From an uncultured Nitrospira sp. (GTDB taxonomy: Bacteria; Nitrospirota; Nitrospiria; Nitrospirales; Nitrospiraceae): a stretch of DNA of 64,000 nt. The position numbers and the translations under genes were made by a program. Where the stretch lies: contig CABVRZ010000004.1 in NCBI GenBank assembly GCA_902500775.1, forward strand, positions 1 to 64,000, in the 5' to 3' direction. Below are positions 17,254-25,825 of this stretch, piece by piece. A model generated the notes under the pieces. The model was not told the origin of the DNA. It did no database searches and saw only the letters and a list, made by a program, of their open reading frames with translations. Position 1 is the first letter of the stretch. Each line of letters starts with the position of its first letter.

Positions 17254-18405
17254 ATGTCACCCAAACGGATTTTGTTCCTGGCAACCGGGCTTTACGCAGG
17301 AGGAGCTGAACTAATGTTACTGCGGCTGCTTTCGCGCTTGGATCGACAACGCTTTATGCCATCGGTCATCTCACTTATCCAGCTCGGGCCGGTCAGTGAA
17401 AAAATTGAGCGATTGGGAATTCCTGTTCGATCGCTCGGGATGCAACCCGGCAAGCCAAATGTAACGTCCATTGGGCGTCTTCTGCGCTGGATTCGTCAGG
17501 ACCGTCCACAGGTCATACAAACCTGGATGTACCACGCAGACTTACTGGGAGGTGTGGCAGCTCGATTGGCCGGGCATATTCCGATTGCGTGGGGAGTCCG
17601 GCATAGCGATCCGCGTACTCAAGGGTATGGTCCGTTGACAGTCCCAACGGTCAAGCTCTGCGCACGATTGTCCCGGTGGATTCCCAAACGGATCGTCTGT
17701 TGTTCTGAGGCGTCTCGAGAGGCTCACGTGGCCTTTGGCTATACCGCCGACAAAATGGTGGTCATCCCCAACGGTGTCGATCTGACCGCGTTGAAACCCG
17801 ATCCTGCGGCACGCCGTTTGACTCGACACGCTCTCGGGATTCCCACTGAGGCCCCCGTGATCGGCCTCGTGGGACGATTTCATCCCCAGAAGGACCATCG
17901 GAATTTTGTGTGCGCCGCAAAACTCCTCGTCTCGATACGACCATCGGTCCATTTTGTCCTCTGCGGCGAAGGTGTGACCTGGGACAACCCCGAACTTGTT
18001 GCATGGATTGACGATGCCGGCATTCGTGAGAATTGTCGCCTCCTCGGACGGCGTGAGGATGTGCCGCAACTGATGGCCTCGTTTGATTTGGCCACCTCCT
18101 CGTCCTGCTTCGGTGAAAGTTTTGCCAATGTGGTCAGTGAAGCGATGAGTTGCGGGGTTCCCTGTGTTGTGACAGATGTTGGTGATTCAGCTCACATCGT
18201 AGGGCCGACCGGCATTGTGGTTCCGCCGCGAGATGCGGTGGCATTAGCGCGAGCGTGGGAGCGGATGCTCGATCTTGGCCAGGAGCAGCTGCTCAGAACA
18301 GGATTACAGGCGAGACAACGAATTAAGGACAATTTTGATCTGCCGAATATAGTCGAGCGGTATCAAACACTGTTTGAAGAACTTGCAATCTCACGTGTTG
18401 CGTAA
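17254..18405 (+). CDS. Glycosyltransferase family 4
   Basis: The 383-residue GT-B enzyme begins MSPKRILFLATGLYAGGAELMLLRLL, with a conserved VVIPNGVDL, VGRFHPQKDHRNF and E-x7-E in ESFANVVSEAMSCG. It is preceded by AAGGA and followed, 69 bp downstream, by asparagine synthetase. It is a paralogue of the 10137 gene by motif layout. The sugar is unknown. Confidence 0.88.
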   Translation: MSPKRILFLATGLYAGGAELMLLRLLSRLDRQRFMPSVISLIQLGPVSEKIERLGIPVRSLGMQPGKPNVTSIGRLLRWIRQDRPQVIQTWMYHADLLGGVAARLAGHIPIAWGVRHSDPRTQGYGPLTVPTVKLCARLSRWIPKRIVCCSEASREAHVAFGYTADKMVVIPNGVDLTALKPDPAARRLTRHALGIPTEAPVIGLVGRFHPQKDHRNFVCAAKLLVSIRPSVHFVLCGEGVTWDNPELVAWIDDAGIRENCRLLGRREDVPQLMASFDLATSSSCFGESFANVVSEAMSCGVPCVVTDVGDSAHIVGPTGIVVPPRDAVALARAWERMLDLGQEQLLRTGLQARQRIKDNFDLPNIVERYQTLFEELAISRVA

Positions 18406-18474
18406 GATGGTCATCAATCAATTGGACCGGATTCAGTTGCTTTCGCATTGAATTGAATGGAGTGACGCTTCGTC

Positions 18475-20460
18475 ATGTGCGGCATCGCGGGTTATTGTGA
18501 GACTGTGCCTCGAAGTACACGAGAGGAGTTGGAAGCGACAGCTGCGGCCATGGCCGCCACATTGCACCATCGAGGACCGAACGATTCAGGGGTCTGGACT
18601 GATCCATCTGCCGGTATCGCCTTGGCTCATCGCCGGTTGTCGATCTTAGATCTTTCCCCACTCGGCCACCAGCCGATGCACTCAGGCTCCGGCCGCTATG
18701 CACTCAGTTTCAACGGCGAGATCTACAATTTTAGAGCGCTACGCAGTGAATTGGAATGCCTCGGCCATACGTTTCGTGGCGCTTCAGATACCGAGATCAT
18801 GCTCGCTTCTTTTTCACAGTGGGGTATTCGTCAGGCCGTCGAGCGGTTCAATGGCATGTTCGCATTTGCTGTGTGGGACCGTGGCGAGCGCCGACTCCAC
18901 CTGGCTCGCGACCGGTTTGGCGAGAAGCCGTTGTACTACGGGTGGATGGGGAGGACATTTCTGTTTGCTTCGGAACTCAAGGCTCTGCGAGCGCATCCGG
19001 ACTTCGACACACATATTAATCGGGACGTATTGGCACTCTACTTTCGTCACGGCTACATCCCTGCTCCCTATTCGATCTATTGCGGTCTCTCGAAGGTCTT
19101 GCCTGGAACGATTTTGACAGTGGATCCGGAAGCGGAGTCCCCTCCGGACTCGATACCGTATTGGTCCGTTCGAGCTGTCGCTGAACAGGGAAGCGCGAAT
19201 CCTTTCGTTGGTACGGAGACAGAGGCTATTGGGCACTTGGATCACTTGTTGAGAGATGCGGTCAAACTTCGGATGGAAGCGGACGTACCGTTGGGCGCGT
19301 TTTTGTCCGGCGGTGTGGATTCCTCGACCATCGTCGCACTCATGCAGGCGCAAAGCGCGCAACCCATCCGGACCTTCAGCATCGGGTTTCACGAGGCGGC
19401 TTACAATGAAGCCAACTATGCGAAAGCCGTAGCAAAGCATCTTGGAACACATCACACCGAGCTCTATGTGGCCCCTGAAGAGGCGATGGCGGTTATCCCC
19501 CGTCTTCCCACGCTCTATGACGAGCCGTTTTCCGATTCCTCGCAAATACCAACGTTCTTGGTTTCTCAACTGGCTCGCCGCGATGTAACGGTCTGCTTAT
19601 CGGGCGATGCCGGAGATGAGTTGTTTGCCGGCTATGATACCTATCTCCACGGGGCACGCATTTGGAGGCTGATGGGCTGGTTGCCGCGAAGTTTGAGAGT
19701 GCTGTCTGGCAGAGGACTCAGCGCGCTATCGTCGGCGCCCTGGGAGTTTCTGCTTCGGATGGTCGGACCGATCAGTCCGAAGGGTCTCAGGCTGCAGCAC
19801 CAAGGTCTTCGGCTCAAGAAATTAGCGGAGCTGTTGCCTGCAGACTGTATCGAAACCATGTATCGGGGGATCATCACGCATTGGGATGTTCCAGACTCAC
19901 TGGTCATTGGGTCGTCGGAGCCTCCGACAGCCTTTACCGATCGGACCCAATGGGGGAGGCTCTCCGGCGTGCTCCGTCGGATGATGTACACCGACTTGAT
20001 CACGTATCTGCCAGACGACATCCTCGTGAAAGTGGATCGGGCCAGCATGGGTGTGAGTCTGGAAGCGCGCGTGCCGCTTTTAGACCATCGAGTGGCCGAG
20101 TTTGCCTGGCAACTGCCGGTCGCGATGAACGTTCGCGACGGACGAGGAAAATGGATTCTCCGGCAAGTACTCTCCCGGTACGTTCCACCCACGCTGACTG
20201 AGCGGCCCAAGATGGGGTTCGCTGTGCCAATCAGCACATGGCTGCGTGGCCCGCTGAAGGACTGGGGTGAGGCACTGCTGGATAGAAAGCGGTTGAACGA
20301 TCAAGGGCTCCTCAATCCGGACCGTATCCACGGCAAATGGATCGAACATCAATCCGGGAAGGAGGACTGGCGTACTCTGTGGGACGTCCTCATGTTCCAA
20401 GCCTGGTTCGACTCTCAGCAGCGCCCCGTGCGATTGTCGGAGGAGGCCGCATGCAGTTGA
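18475..20460 (+). CDS. asnB: Asparagine synthetase family, glutamine-hydrolysing (AsnB-like)
   Basis: The 661-residue amidotransferase begins MCGIAGY; Cys2 becomes the N-terminal nucleophile of the class II glutaminase, so the ATG is certain. The synthetase domain has the PP-loop FLSGGVDSSTIV near residue 276 and CLSGDAGDELFAGYD. It makes an amide from glutamine, ATP and an acid. In EPS and O-antigen loci such AsnB homologues often amidate uronic acids rather than free aspartate; here that is an inference from context (GT4 upstream, membrane protein and carbamoyltransferase downstream). Confidence 0.9.
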   Translation: MCGIAGYCETVPRSTREELEATAAAMAATLHHRGPNDSGVWTDPSAGIALAHRRLSILDLSPLGHQPMHSGSGRYALSFNGEIYNFRALRSELECLGHTFRGASDTEIMLASFSQWGIRQAVERFNGMFAFAVWDRGERRLHLARDRFGEKPLYYGWMGRTFLFASELKALRAHPDFDTHINRDVLALYFRHGYIPAPYSIYCGLSKVLPGTILTVDPEAESPPDSIPYWSVRAVAEQGSANPFVGTETEAIGHLDHLLRDAVKLRMEADVPLGAFLSGGVDSSTIVALMQAQSAQPIRTFSIGFHEAAYNEANYAKAVAKHLGTHHTELYVAPEEAMAVIPRLPTLYDEPFSDSSQIPTFLVSQLARRDVTVCLSGDAGDELFAGYDTYLHGARIWRLMGWLPRSLRVLSGRGLSALSSAPWEFLLRMVGPISPKGLRLQHQGLRLKKLAELLPADCIETMYRGIITHWDVPDSLVIGSSEPPTAFTDRTQWGRLSGVLRRMMYTDLITYLPDDILVKVDRASMGVSLEARVPLLDHRVAEFAWQLPVAMNVRDGRGKWILRQVLSRYVPPTLTERPKMGFAVPISTWLRGPLKDWGEALLDRKRLNDQGLLNPDRIHGKWIEHQSGKEDWRTLWDVLMFQAWFDSQQRPVRLSEEAACS

Positions 20461-20496
20461 TGAAGCACGACGCATGACTAATAGGGAGAGATCAAC

Positions 20497-21303
20497 ATGA
20501 GAGAGTCACGCCATCACTCTACTACTGTTCCACCGATGGCCATTGTTTTCGCTTATCTGATACTGCTTGGACAGGCCGCTCTGCTGCTGTGCTCAGACGA
20601 GACAGCCATCTGGTTGGGCATGGAGGACGGTCCGATCGAGAATATCGGGGCGCTCAGTTTCCTTCTCGCCAGCGTCCTCTTTTTCATGACCGCGTATCGC
20701 TCATCGAGGCTCCAAGGACGATCCAGAGCCAACCATTTTGACAACCCTCTGACGCTCCTCCTTCTCGGGGCTTTCTGTTTCATCTGCTTTGGTGAGGAAA
20801 TTAGTTGGGGCCAACGAGTATTTGCCTATCCCGTCCCGGATTGGCTTAAGGACTTCAATCGGCAAGATGAGTGGAACCTGCACAATCTCGCCTGGTTTCA
20901 TGGGCAGACTGCGGGAGGGACTGAAAAATCGTTCTGGGCGCGTCTGCTGGTCATGGATCGACTGCTGGCTGTCTTTCAGCTTGCACTGTGCACGCTGGTC
21001 CCGGTCCTCACCGGGTACAGCACAGTTCTACGCACATGGGCAGCCCGTATAGGGCTGCCAATTGTTCCATGGTGGATTGCCGGGCTCGTACCGTTCCATA
21101 TTTTCACGACACAGGTGCTCTACGCGATCATGGGCGAGAATATCATCGTGGGCGATGCGCTCGATGAAACCAAGGAAAGTATGCGGGCCGCTATCTTCCT
21201 CCTAGTCGCCATTTGGGCGTACCGTTTGACGAGTACTGTCTCATTCGTACCTCGAGTGCTGGGCCTTTCTGATCCAAGTGAAGAGTTTAAAGCCACGCCG
21301 TAG
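20497..21303 (+). CDS. Conserved membrane protein with GEEISWGQR motif
   Basis: The 268-residue protein has about six predicted TM helices. Between helices it carries a striking polar motif, CFGEEISWGQR, followed by NRQDEWNLHNL, conserved in a family of membrane proteins of unknown function often found near EPS or asparagine synthetase genes. The buried Glu pair and the His could form an active or metal site, by inference. It begins 36 bp after AsnB and 158 bp before the carbamoyltransferase. Confidence 0.65.
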   Translation: MRESRHHSTTVPPMAIVFAYLILLGQAALLLCSDETAIWLGMEDGPIENIGALSFLLASVLFFMTAYRSSRLQGRSRANHFDNPLTLLLLGAFCFICFGEEISWGQRVFAYPVPDWLKDFNRQDEWNLHNLAWFHGQTAGGTEKSFWARLLVMDRLLAVFQLALCTLVPVLTGYSTVLRTWAARIGLPIVPWWIAGLVPFHIFTTQVLYAIMGENIIVGDALDETKESMRAAIFLLVAIWAYRLTSTVSFVPRVLGLSDPSEEFKATP

Positions 21304-21461
21304 CCATCGTAGCGAGTTACGCACACATGCGCGTATCATCTCGCTTGTCGCAACTAGGGGTCTGGATCAAGTACATGTCGACAGACTCTTGAGTTGTCCG
21401 TGAGCGGTGGATGATCATGTGTTCACGGCACTGACCGAAATGTGAAGAGGAAGGGGGATTT

Positions 21462-23306
21462 GTGAATTATATTCTTGGCATTTCGGCCTTCTATCACGAT
21501 AGCGCTGCCTGCCTCATTTTGGATGGTGAGATCCTTGCCGCAGCGCAAGAAGAACGCTTCACTCGCAAGAAACATGATCCCGGTTTCCCGTCACATGCAG
21601 TGGCCTACTGTTTGAAGGAGGGAGGAATCACCCTGAAGGATCTCCGCTATATCGTCTTCTATGATAAGCCGCTCGTGAAATTTGAGCGACTGCTCGAAAC
21701 GTACCTCGCCTATGCCCCGAAGGGCCTTCAGTCATTTGTCGCTGCCATGCCGGTTTGGATAAAAGAAAAGCTGTTCCTTCGGAATGTCCTGGCGAAGGAA
21801 TTCGTGGCGCTCGCTCCAGAACTGAAGCAATCGGAACTTCCGCAGCTCTTGTTCGGCGAGCATCATGAATCGCACGCCGCCTCCGCCTTCTATCCGTCGC
21901 CCTATGAGAAGGCGGTCGTTTTGTGCATGGACGGTGTCGGGGAGTGGGCTACCACTTCGGCCTGGCTCGGCGAGGGAAACGTCGTCACACCGCTCTGGGA
22001 GATTCCCTTTCCCCATTCACTGGGGCTTCTCTATTCCGCCTTCACGTACTACACCGGGTTCAGGGTCAACTCAGGCGAATATAAGGTGATGGGCCTGGCT
22101 CCGTATGGCGAACCAAAATATGTGAAGCAGATCTATGACCATCTCCTCGATCTCAAGCCAGACGGGACGTTTCGCTTGAACATGGACTATTTTAACTACT
22201 GTACTGGTTTGACGATGACGGGGAATAAATTCGACGATGTGTTTGGCGGGCCTCCCCGGAAGCCAGAAAGTACGTTGACTCAACGGGAAATGGACCTGGC
22301 GCGCTCAATTCAGGAGGTTACCGAAGAGGTGATGCTGCGTGTGACCAGAACGCTCCATCGTGAAACGGAGGTCGACTATCTCTGCATGGCCGGAGGGGTG
22401 GCTCTGAATTGTGTGGGGAACGGTCGGATCCTCCGCGAAGGTCCCTTCAAGGGGATCTGGATTCAGCCGGCGGCTGGGGATGCTGGTGGAGCGGTCGGGG
22501 CCGCGTTGACCGCCTGGTACCGGTATGATGATCAGCCAAGACGTTCGGTCGGCACTGACCGAATGAAGGGGAGTTATCTCGGGCCAAGACATACCAATGC
22601 GGAGATCGAACAATTTCTTGAATCCGCGTCCGCACCCTATGAACTCCTTGATGATGAGCAGCTTGTCGATCGTGTCGCGCAAGATCTGGCCGATGGGAAG
22701 GTGGTGGGGTGGTTCCAAGGTCGGATGGAGTTCGGGCCCAGGGCGCTCGGTGGCCGAAGCATTCTCGGTGACGCTCGAAACACGAAGATGCAATCGGTGA
22801 TGAACCTCAAAATCAAGTATCGCGAATCGTTTCGTCCGTTTGCTCCTTCGATATTACGGGAACGCGTGTCGGATTTCTTCGAGATGAATACGGACAGTCC
22901 GTACATGCTGTTAGTGGCGCCAGTGCAGAAAAAACGACGGTTGCCACTGCTGGCTTCTCAATCCGGTCTCTGGGGAATCGATCTGCTGAACGTCCCACGA
23001 TCTGAAATTCCGGCGGTGACACATCTGGACTACTCCGCCAGAATTCAAACGGTCCATGAGGAGACTAACCCTCGGTATTACAGGCTCCTGAAGGCATTCG
23101 AGGCGCATACGGGTTGTCCCGTTTTGGTCAATACATCCTTTAATGTTCGTGGAGAGCCAATCGTGGGTGCACCGGAGGATGCCTATCGGTGCTTCATGCG
23201 AACAGAAATGGATGTGCTCGTCTTGGAGAACTGTGTCCTCTACAAGACACAGCAGCAGGCGTTGGTGAGCGACACGGATTGGCAAAAGGAATTTGAGCTC
23301 GATTAG
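21462..23306 (+). CDS. Carbamoyltransferase (NodU/CmcH family)
   Basis: The 614-residue enzyme begins with GTG after AAGAGGAAGGGGG. The N-terminal Kae1/TsaD-like domain (ISAFYHDSAACLILDGEILAA, HHESHAASAFYPSP, CMAGGVALNC) makes carbamoyl-adenylate; the C-terminal YrdC-related domain has GWFQGRMEFGPRALGGRSIL and PFAPS. It transfers carbamoyl from carbamoyl phosphate to a hydroxyl on a sugar. It is followed at 9 bp by an SxtJ-type protein and then DUF5989, a conserved triple also known from saxitoxin-like and EPS clusters. It probably carbamoylates the EPS. Confidence 0.92.
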   Translation: MNYILGISAFYHDSAACLILDGEILAAAQEERFTRKKHDPGFPSHAVAYCLKEGGITLKDLRYIVFYDKPLVKFERLLETYLAYAPKGLQSFVAAMPVWIKEKLFLRNVLAKEFVALAPELKQSELPQLLFGEHHESHAASAFYPSPYEKAVVLCMDGVGEWATTSAWLGEGNVVTPLWEIPFPHSLGLLYSAFTYYTGFRVNSGEYKVMGLAPYGEPKYVKQIYDHLLDLKPDGTFRLNMDYFNYCTGLTMTGNKFDDVFGGPPRKPESTLTQREMDLARSIQEVTEEVMLRVTRTLHRETEVDYLCMAGGVALNCVGNGRILREGPFKGIWIQPAAGDAGGAVGAALTAWYRYDDQPRRSVGTDRMKGSYLGPRHTNAEIEQFLESASAPYELLDDEQLVDRVAQDLADGKVVGWFQGRMEFGPRALGGRSILGDARNTKMQSVMNLKIKYRESFRPFAPSILRERVSDFFEMNTDSPYMLLVAPVQKKRRLPLLASQSGLWGIDLLNVPRSEIPAVTHLDYSARIQTVHEETNPRYYRLLKAFEAHTGCPVLVNTSFNVRGEPIVGAPEDAYRCFMRTEMDVLVLENCVLYKTQQQALVSDTDWQKEFELD

Positions 23307-23315
23307 GGGGAGACG

Positions 23316-23720
23316 ATGAATCAGCAAGGTCAGCAGCCGACGATGAAGGATCTCCGCCAGTTCGGTCTTCTGGTTGGAGGGGTGTTGACCGTGATTGGGG
23401 TATGGCCGGTCGCGTTTCGAAGCGAGTCTCCTCGCATCTGGGCACTGATTGTCGGTAGCCTCTTAATCGTTCTGGGGACGGCTGTGCCACAGAGCCTGAA
23501 ACAGGTGCATGATGTGTGGATGAAGATCGGTCATGTGCTCGGTGCGATCAACACGAGGATAATACTCGGAATTATTTATTATCTACTTCTGACTCCGATG
23601 GGGCTGGCGATGCGACTGATGGGCAAAGATCCCCTGCATCGAGCCTTCGCCCAGGAGGCTGACACCTATCGCATCGGGCGGGCTCCCAGGCCCCGCCAAC
23701 ATATGCGGAATCAATTCTAA
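23316..23720 (+). CDS. SxtJ-family membrane protein
   Basis: The 134-residue protein has two to three hydrophobic segments (FGLLVGGVLTVIGVWPVAF; ALIVGSLLIVLGTAVP; IILGIIYYLLLTPMGLAMRLMGKDPL). The motif YYLLLTPMG and the MGKDPLHR tail match the SxtJ family, named from the saxitoxin cluster, which regularly follows carbamoyltransferases. Its function is unknown; a membrane partner of the carbamoyltransferase is a reasonable guess. It starts at ATG after AGGGGGAGA. Confidence 0.75.
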   Translation: MNQQGQQPTMKDLRQFGLLVGGVLTVIGVWPVAFRSESPRIWALIVGSLLIVLGTAVPQSLKQVHDVWMKIGHVLGAINTRIILGIIYYLLLTPMGLAMRLMGKDPLHRAFAQEADTYRIGRAPRPRQHMRNQF

Positions 23721-23739
23721 AGTCGATGAGGAGTACGTG

Positions 23740-23892
23740 ATGGGAGAGTTTTTGAGCGAACTATGGGCTTTCATGAAAGAGCGGAAGAAGTTCTGGCTGT
23801 TGCCGATCTTCATGGTGTTGCTGCTGCTAGGGACGCTGATTGTTCTCACGCAAGGGTCGGCGGTCGCCCCGTTTGTGTACACGTTGTTCTAG
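23740..23892 (+). CDS. DUF5989 small membrane protein (50 aa)
   Basis: The 50-residue product starts MGEFLSELWAFMKERKKFW and continues into a single TM helix (LLPIFMVLLLLGTLIVL) ending in FVYTLF. This matches DUF5989, a short family that follows SxtJ in carbamoyltransferase clusters. A GAGGAG lies about 7 nt upstream. It is a single-pass protein, probably with a cytoplasmic amphipathic N-terminus. Function unknown; the context suggests a complex with the two upstream proteins. Confidence 0.8.
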   Translation: MGEFLSELWAFMKERKKFWLLPIFMVLLLLGTLIVLTQGSAVAPFVYTLF

Positions 23893-24448
23893 ACCACAAG
23901 CATCTCAAAATTACTGACAGAGTGAACGTGTATCGATTAGGCATGCGTTCGTACTGCAATCCCACGAGGCCCATTGGGGTCTGAGTCGTGAGCATTTCCA
24001 CGACAAGCGTATTGCCGGCAATTGCCTGGAACGGGACTCTGTAGTCGGATGACATTTTGAAGACGGTACGCTGGGCTTCGAGCGCTGGGGCGTCGTGGCC
24101 ATACAGCCTAGGAACTATCCCAACGACAAGCCGTCCATCTCCAATTTGAATGGTGATATCCCCGCAAGGTGTTGCACGAGATCCTCACCGAGTGAGTCAA
24201 TATCCTGCCCGATAAATGGGTAAGCAATGAACGCACGTGTTTCATCGTTGCCGGCTTTGCTCGCGCGAGGAATGGCGGCAACGATGTGAGATTCACGCAA
24301 TAGGGCCAAGGCGTTAGATCCTTGCGATCGTGGATCGTTATGGGCTCGCGCGCTCGGCCAGCGCGCATACGCGAGAGGGCTGCCCCGAGGAACAAGCGGC
24401 GGCGTAAGCATCGGTAGTGGGGTAGGGCACATAAGTAACTCAACGTCC
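23893..24448 (-). pseudogene. Decayed minus-strand coding remnant, unrecognised
   Basis: Two minus-strand frames read as one protein if a frameshift near 24155 is allowed: NALALLRESHIVAAIPRASK and DETRAFIAYPFIGQDIDSLG in one frame, then DITIQIGDGRLVVGIVPRLYG and FQAIAGNTLVVEMLTTQTP in the next. The sequence is protein-like (alternating strands) but I do not recognise the family. It is antisense to the EPS genes and its 5' part overlaps the start of the next glycosyltransferase. It may instead be chance reading. Confidence 0.35.
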
Positions 24449-25705
24449 ATGTCAAGCCAGATGAACAAGAAGCTGATTACCCTGGTGCACGTGACCACCG
24501 TCCCAATGTCTCTCCGATTTGTGGCTGGGCAGGCAGCTTATATGAGGACCAAGGGATTCGAGAGCCGTGCCGTCTCATCTCCAGGGCCGGTCTTAACACA
24601 GTTTGCCACGGAAGAGGCGGTCACTGTTCATGCGGTGTCCATGGCTCGGCGCATCACTCCTTTCCGCGACCTTGGGGCACTCCTTCAGCTGTGGAACCTG
24701 TTCCGTCGCCTCCGCCCACACATTGTTCACGCGCACACGCCCAAAGGCGGTTTATTGGGAATGATCGCTGCGCGATTGGCTCGTGTGCCCGTACGGATCT
24801 ACCATATGCATGGCCTTCCGTTTATTACGGCAACTGGGTTCACACGGCGGATCCTCATGGCGACCGAGTTTGTGTCCTGTTGGATGGCCTCGCAGGTTCT
24901 CTGTGTCAGCCGTTCAGTGCAGGCCATGGCGGTTGATCTCAAGTTGTCACCTCCGAAGAAAATTCATGTTCCGTTGCAAGGGAGCTGCAATGGTGTCGAT
25001 GCCGAGCGAGAGTTCAATCCAGATCGATTGAATGACTCTGTGCGGAGCGAGACTCGTCGCCGATATGGCATTCCAGCGGATGCCACGGTGATCGGATTTG
25101 TAGGCCGTTTGGCGCGTGCGAAGGGACTCGTCGAATTGAATGATGCCTGGACGATCTTGAGGAAGGAACATCCAGACCTGCATCTTCTCCTCATTGGACC
25201 AGAGGAGCCCGGCGACCCACCTCCACCGGGGGTACTTGAGCGGCTGCGAACGGACTCGCGGGTGCATTTTACGGGAGAACATTGGGAGACGCCTCCACTC
25301 TACAGCGCGATGGACATTCTGGTGTTGCCCACGCATCGTGAAGGATTTCCACTTGTCCTGTTGGAAGCCGCTGCCATGGCGCTGCCTATCGTCGCCACCC
25401 GAGTCACAGGTTGTCTGGATGCGGTCCAAGACAACATTACAGGTATTCTGGTGCCAGCCGCTGATGCGGTTGCCCTCGCGGTAGGGCTAAACCGATACGT
25501 GTGCGACCCGGTCCTCCGACGGCGTCATGGGGAGGCCGCACGCGAATGGGTGCTGCGGGAGTTCCGCCCAGAGAACATCTGGCAGGCCGTGTATCACGAG
25601 TATGTGCAGTGTCTGCTCAGCAAAGGTTTCATGCCGAAAGGGGAGCACCCGCTCGCGTGGGGTAACAGTGAGCAAGCCGATCGCCCACGGGAGCAGAGGT
25701 CATGA
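24449..25705 (+). CDS. Glycosyltransferase family 4
   Basis: The 418-residue GT-B enzyme has an N-terminal VHVTTVPMSLRFVAGQAAYM, HAHTPKGGLLGMIAARLARV and the C-terminal GFVGRLARAKGL and E-x7-E in EGFPLVLLEAAA. The HTPKGG motif is typical of GT4 enzymes acting on undecaprenyl-diphosphate-linked N-acetylated sugars. That would fit bacillosamine as acceptor here. Its stop overlaps a small ORF by ATGA (25702-25705). Confidence 0.87.
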   Translation: MSSQMNKKLITLVHVTTVPMSLRFVAGQAAYMRTKGFESRAVSSPGPVLTQFATEEAVTVHAVSMARRITPFRDLGALLQLWNLFRRLRPHIVHAHTPKGGLLGMIAARLARVPVRIYHMHGLPFITATGFTRRILMATEFVSCWMASQVLCVSRSVQAMAVDLKLSPPKKIHVPLQGSCNGVDAEREFNPDRLNDSVRSETRRRYGIPADATVIGFVGRLARAKGLVELNDAWTILRKEHPDLHLLLIGPEEPGDPPPPGVLERLRTDSRVHFTGEHWETPPLYSAMDILVLPTHREGFPLVLLEAAAMALPIVATRVTGCLDAVQDNITGILVPAADAVALAVGLNRYVCDPVLRRRHGEAAREWVLREFRPENIWQAVYHEYVQCLLSKGFMPKGEHPLAWGNSEQADRPREQRS

Positions 25706-25824
25706 TCTTTCTCAAACGAGATGAGCGCTGGTCGTGCGATTTGCTGTCCGCCTTGCTTGGGGAATTATCCATCAAGTTGCAACATTGGCTGATGAGTCGT
25801 CAGGGTACCGTTACGGACATCTAA
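25702..25824 (+). CDS. Candidate 40-aa small protein
   Basis: A 40-codon ORF begins at an ATGA overlap with the glycosyltransferase stop and ends 1 nt before the ATG of the SGNH gene, tiling the gap exactly. It reads MIFLKRDERWSCDLLSALLG, then ELSIKLQHWLMSRQGTVTDI: an amphipathic, mostly helical peptide. AGAGG lies very close to the ATG. I do not recognise it. It may only serve translational coupling. Confidence 0.45.
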   Translation: MIFLKRDERWSCDLLSALLGELSIKLQHWLMSRQGTVTDI

Positions 25825-25825
25825 T

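Noticed and set aside
18814-19569. Minus-strand ORF of 251 codons
   Set aside because: It lies wholly inside the asparagine synthetase gene, antisense, without any motif.
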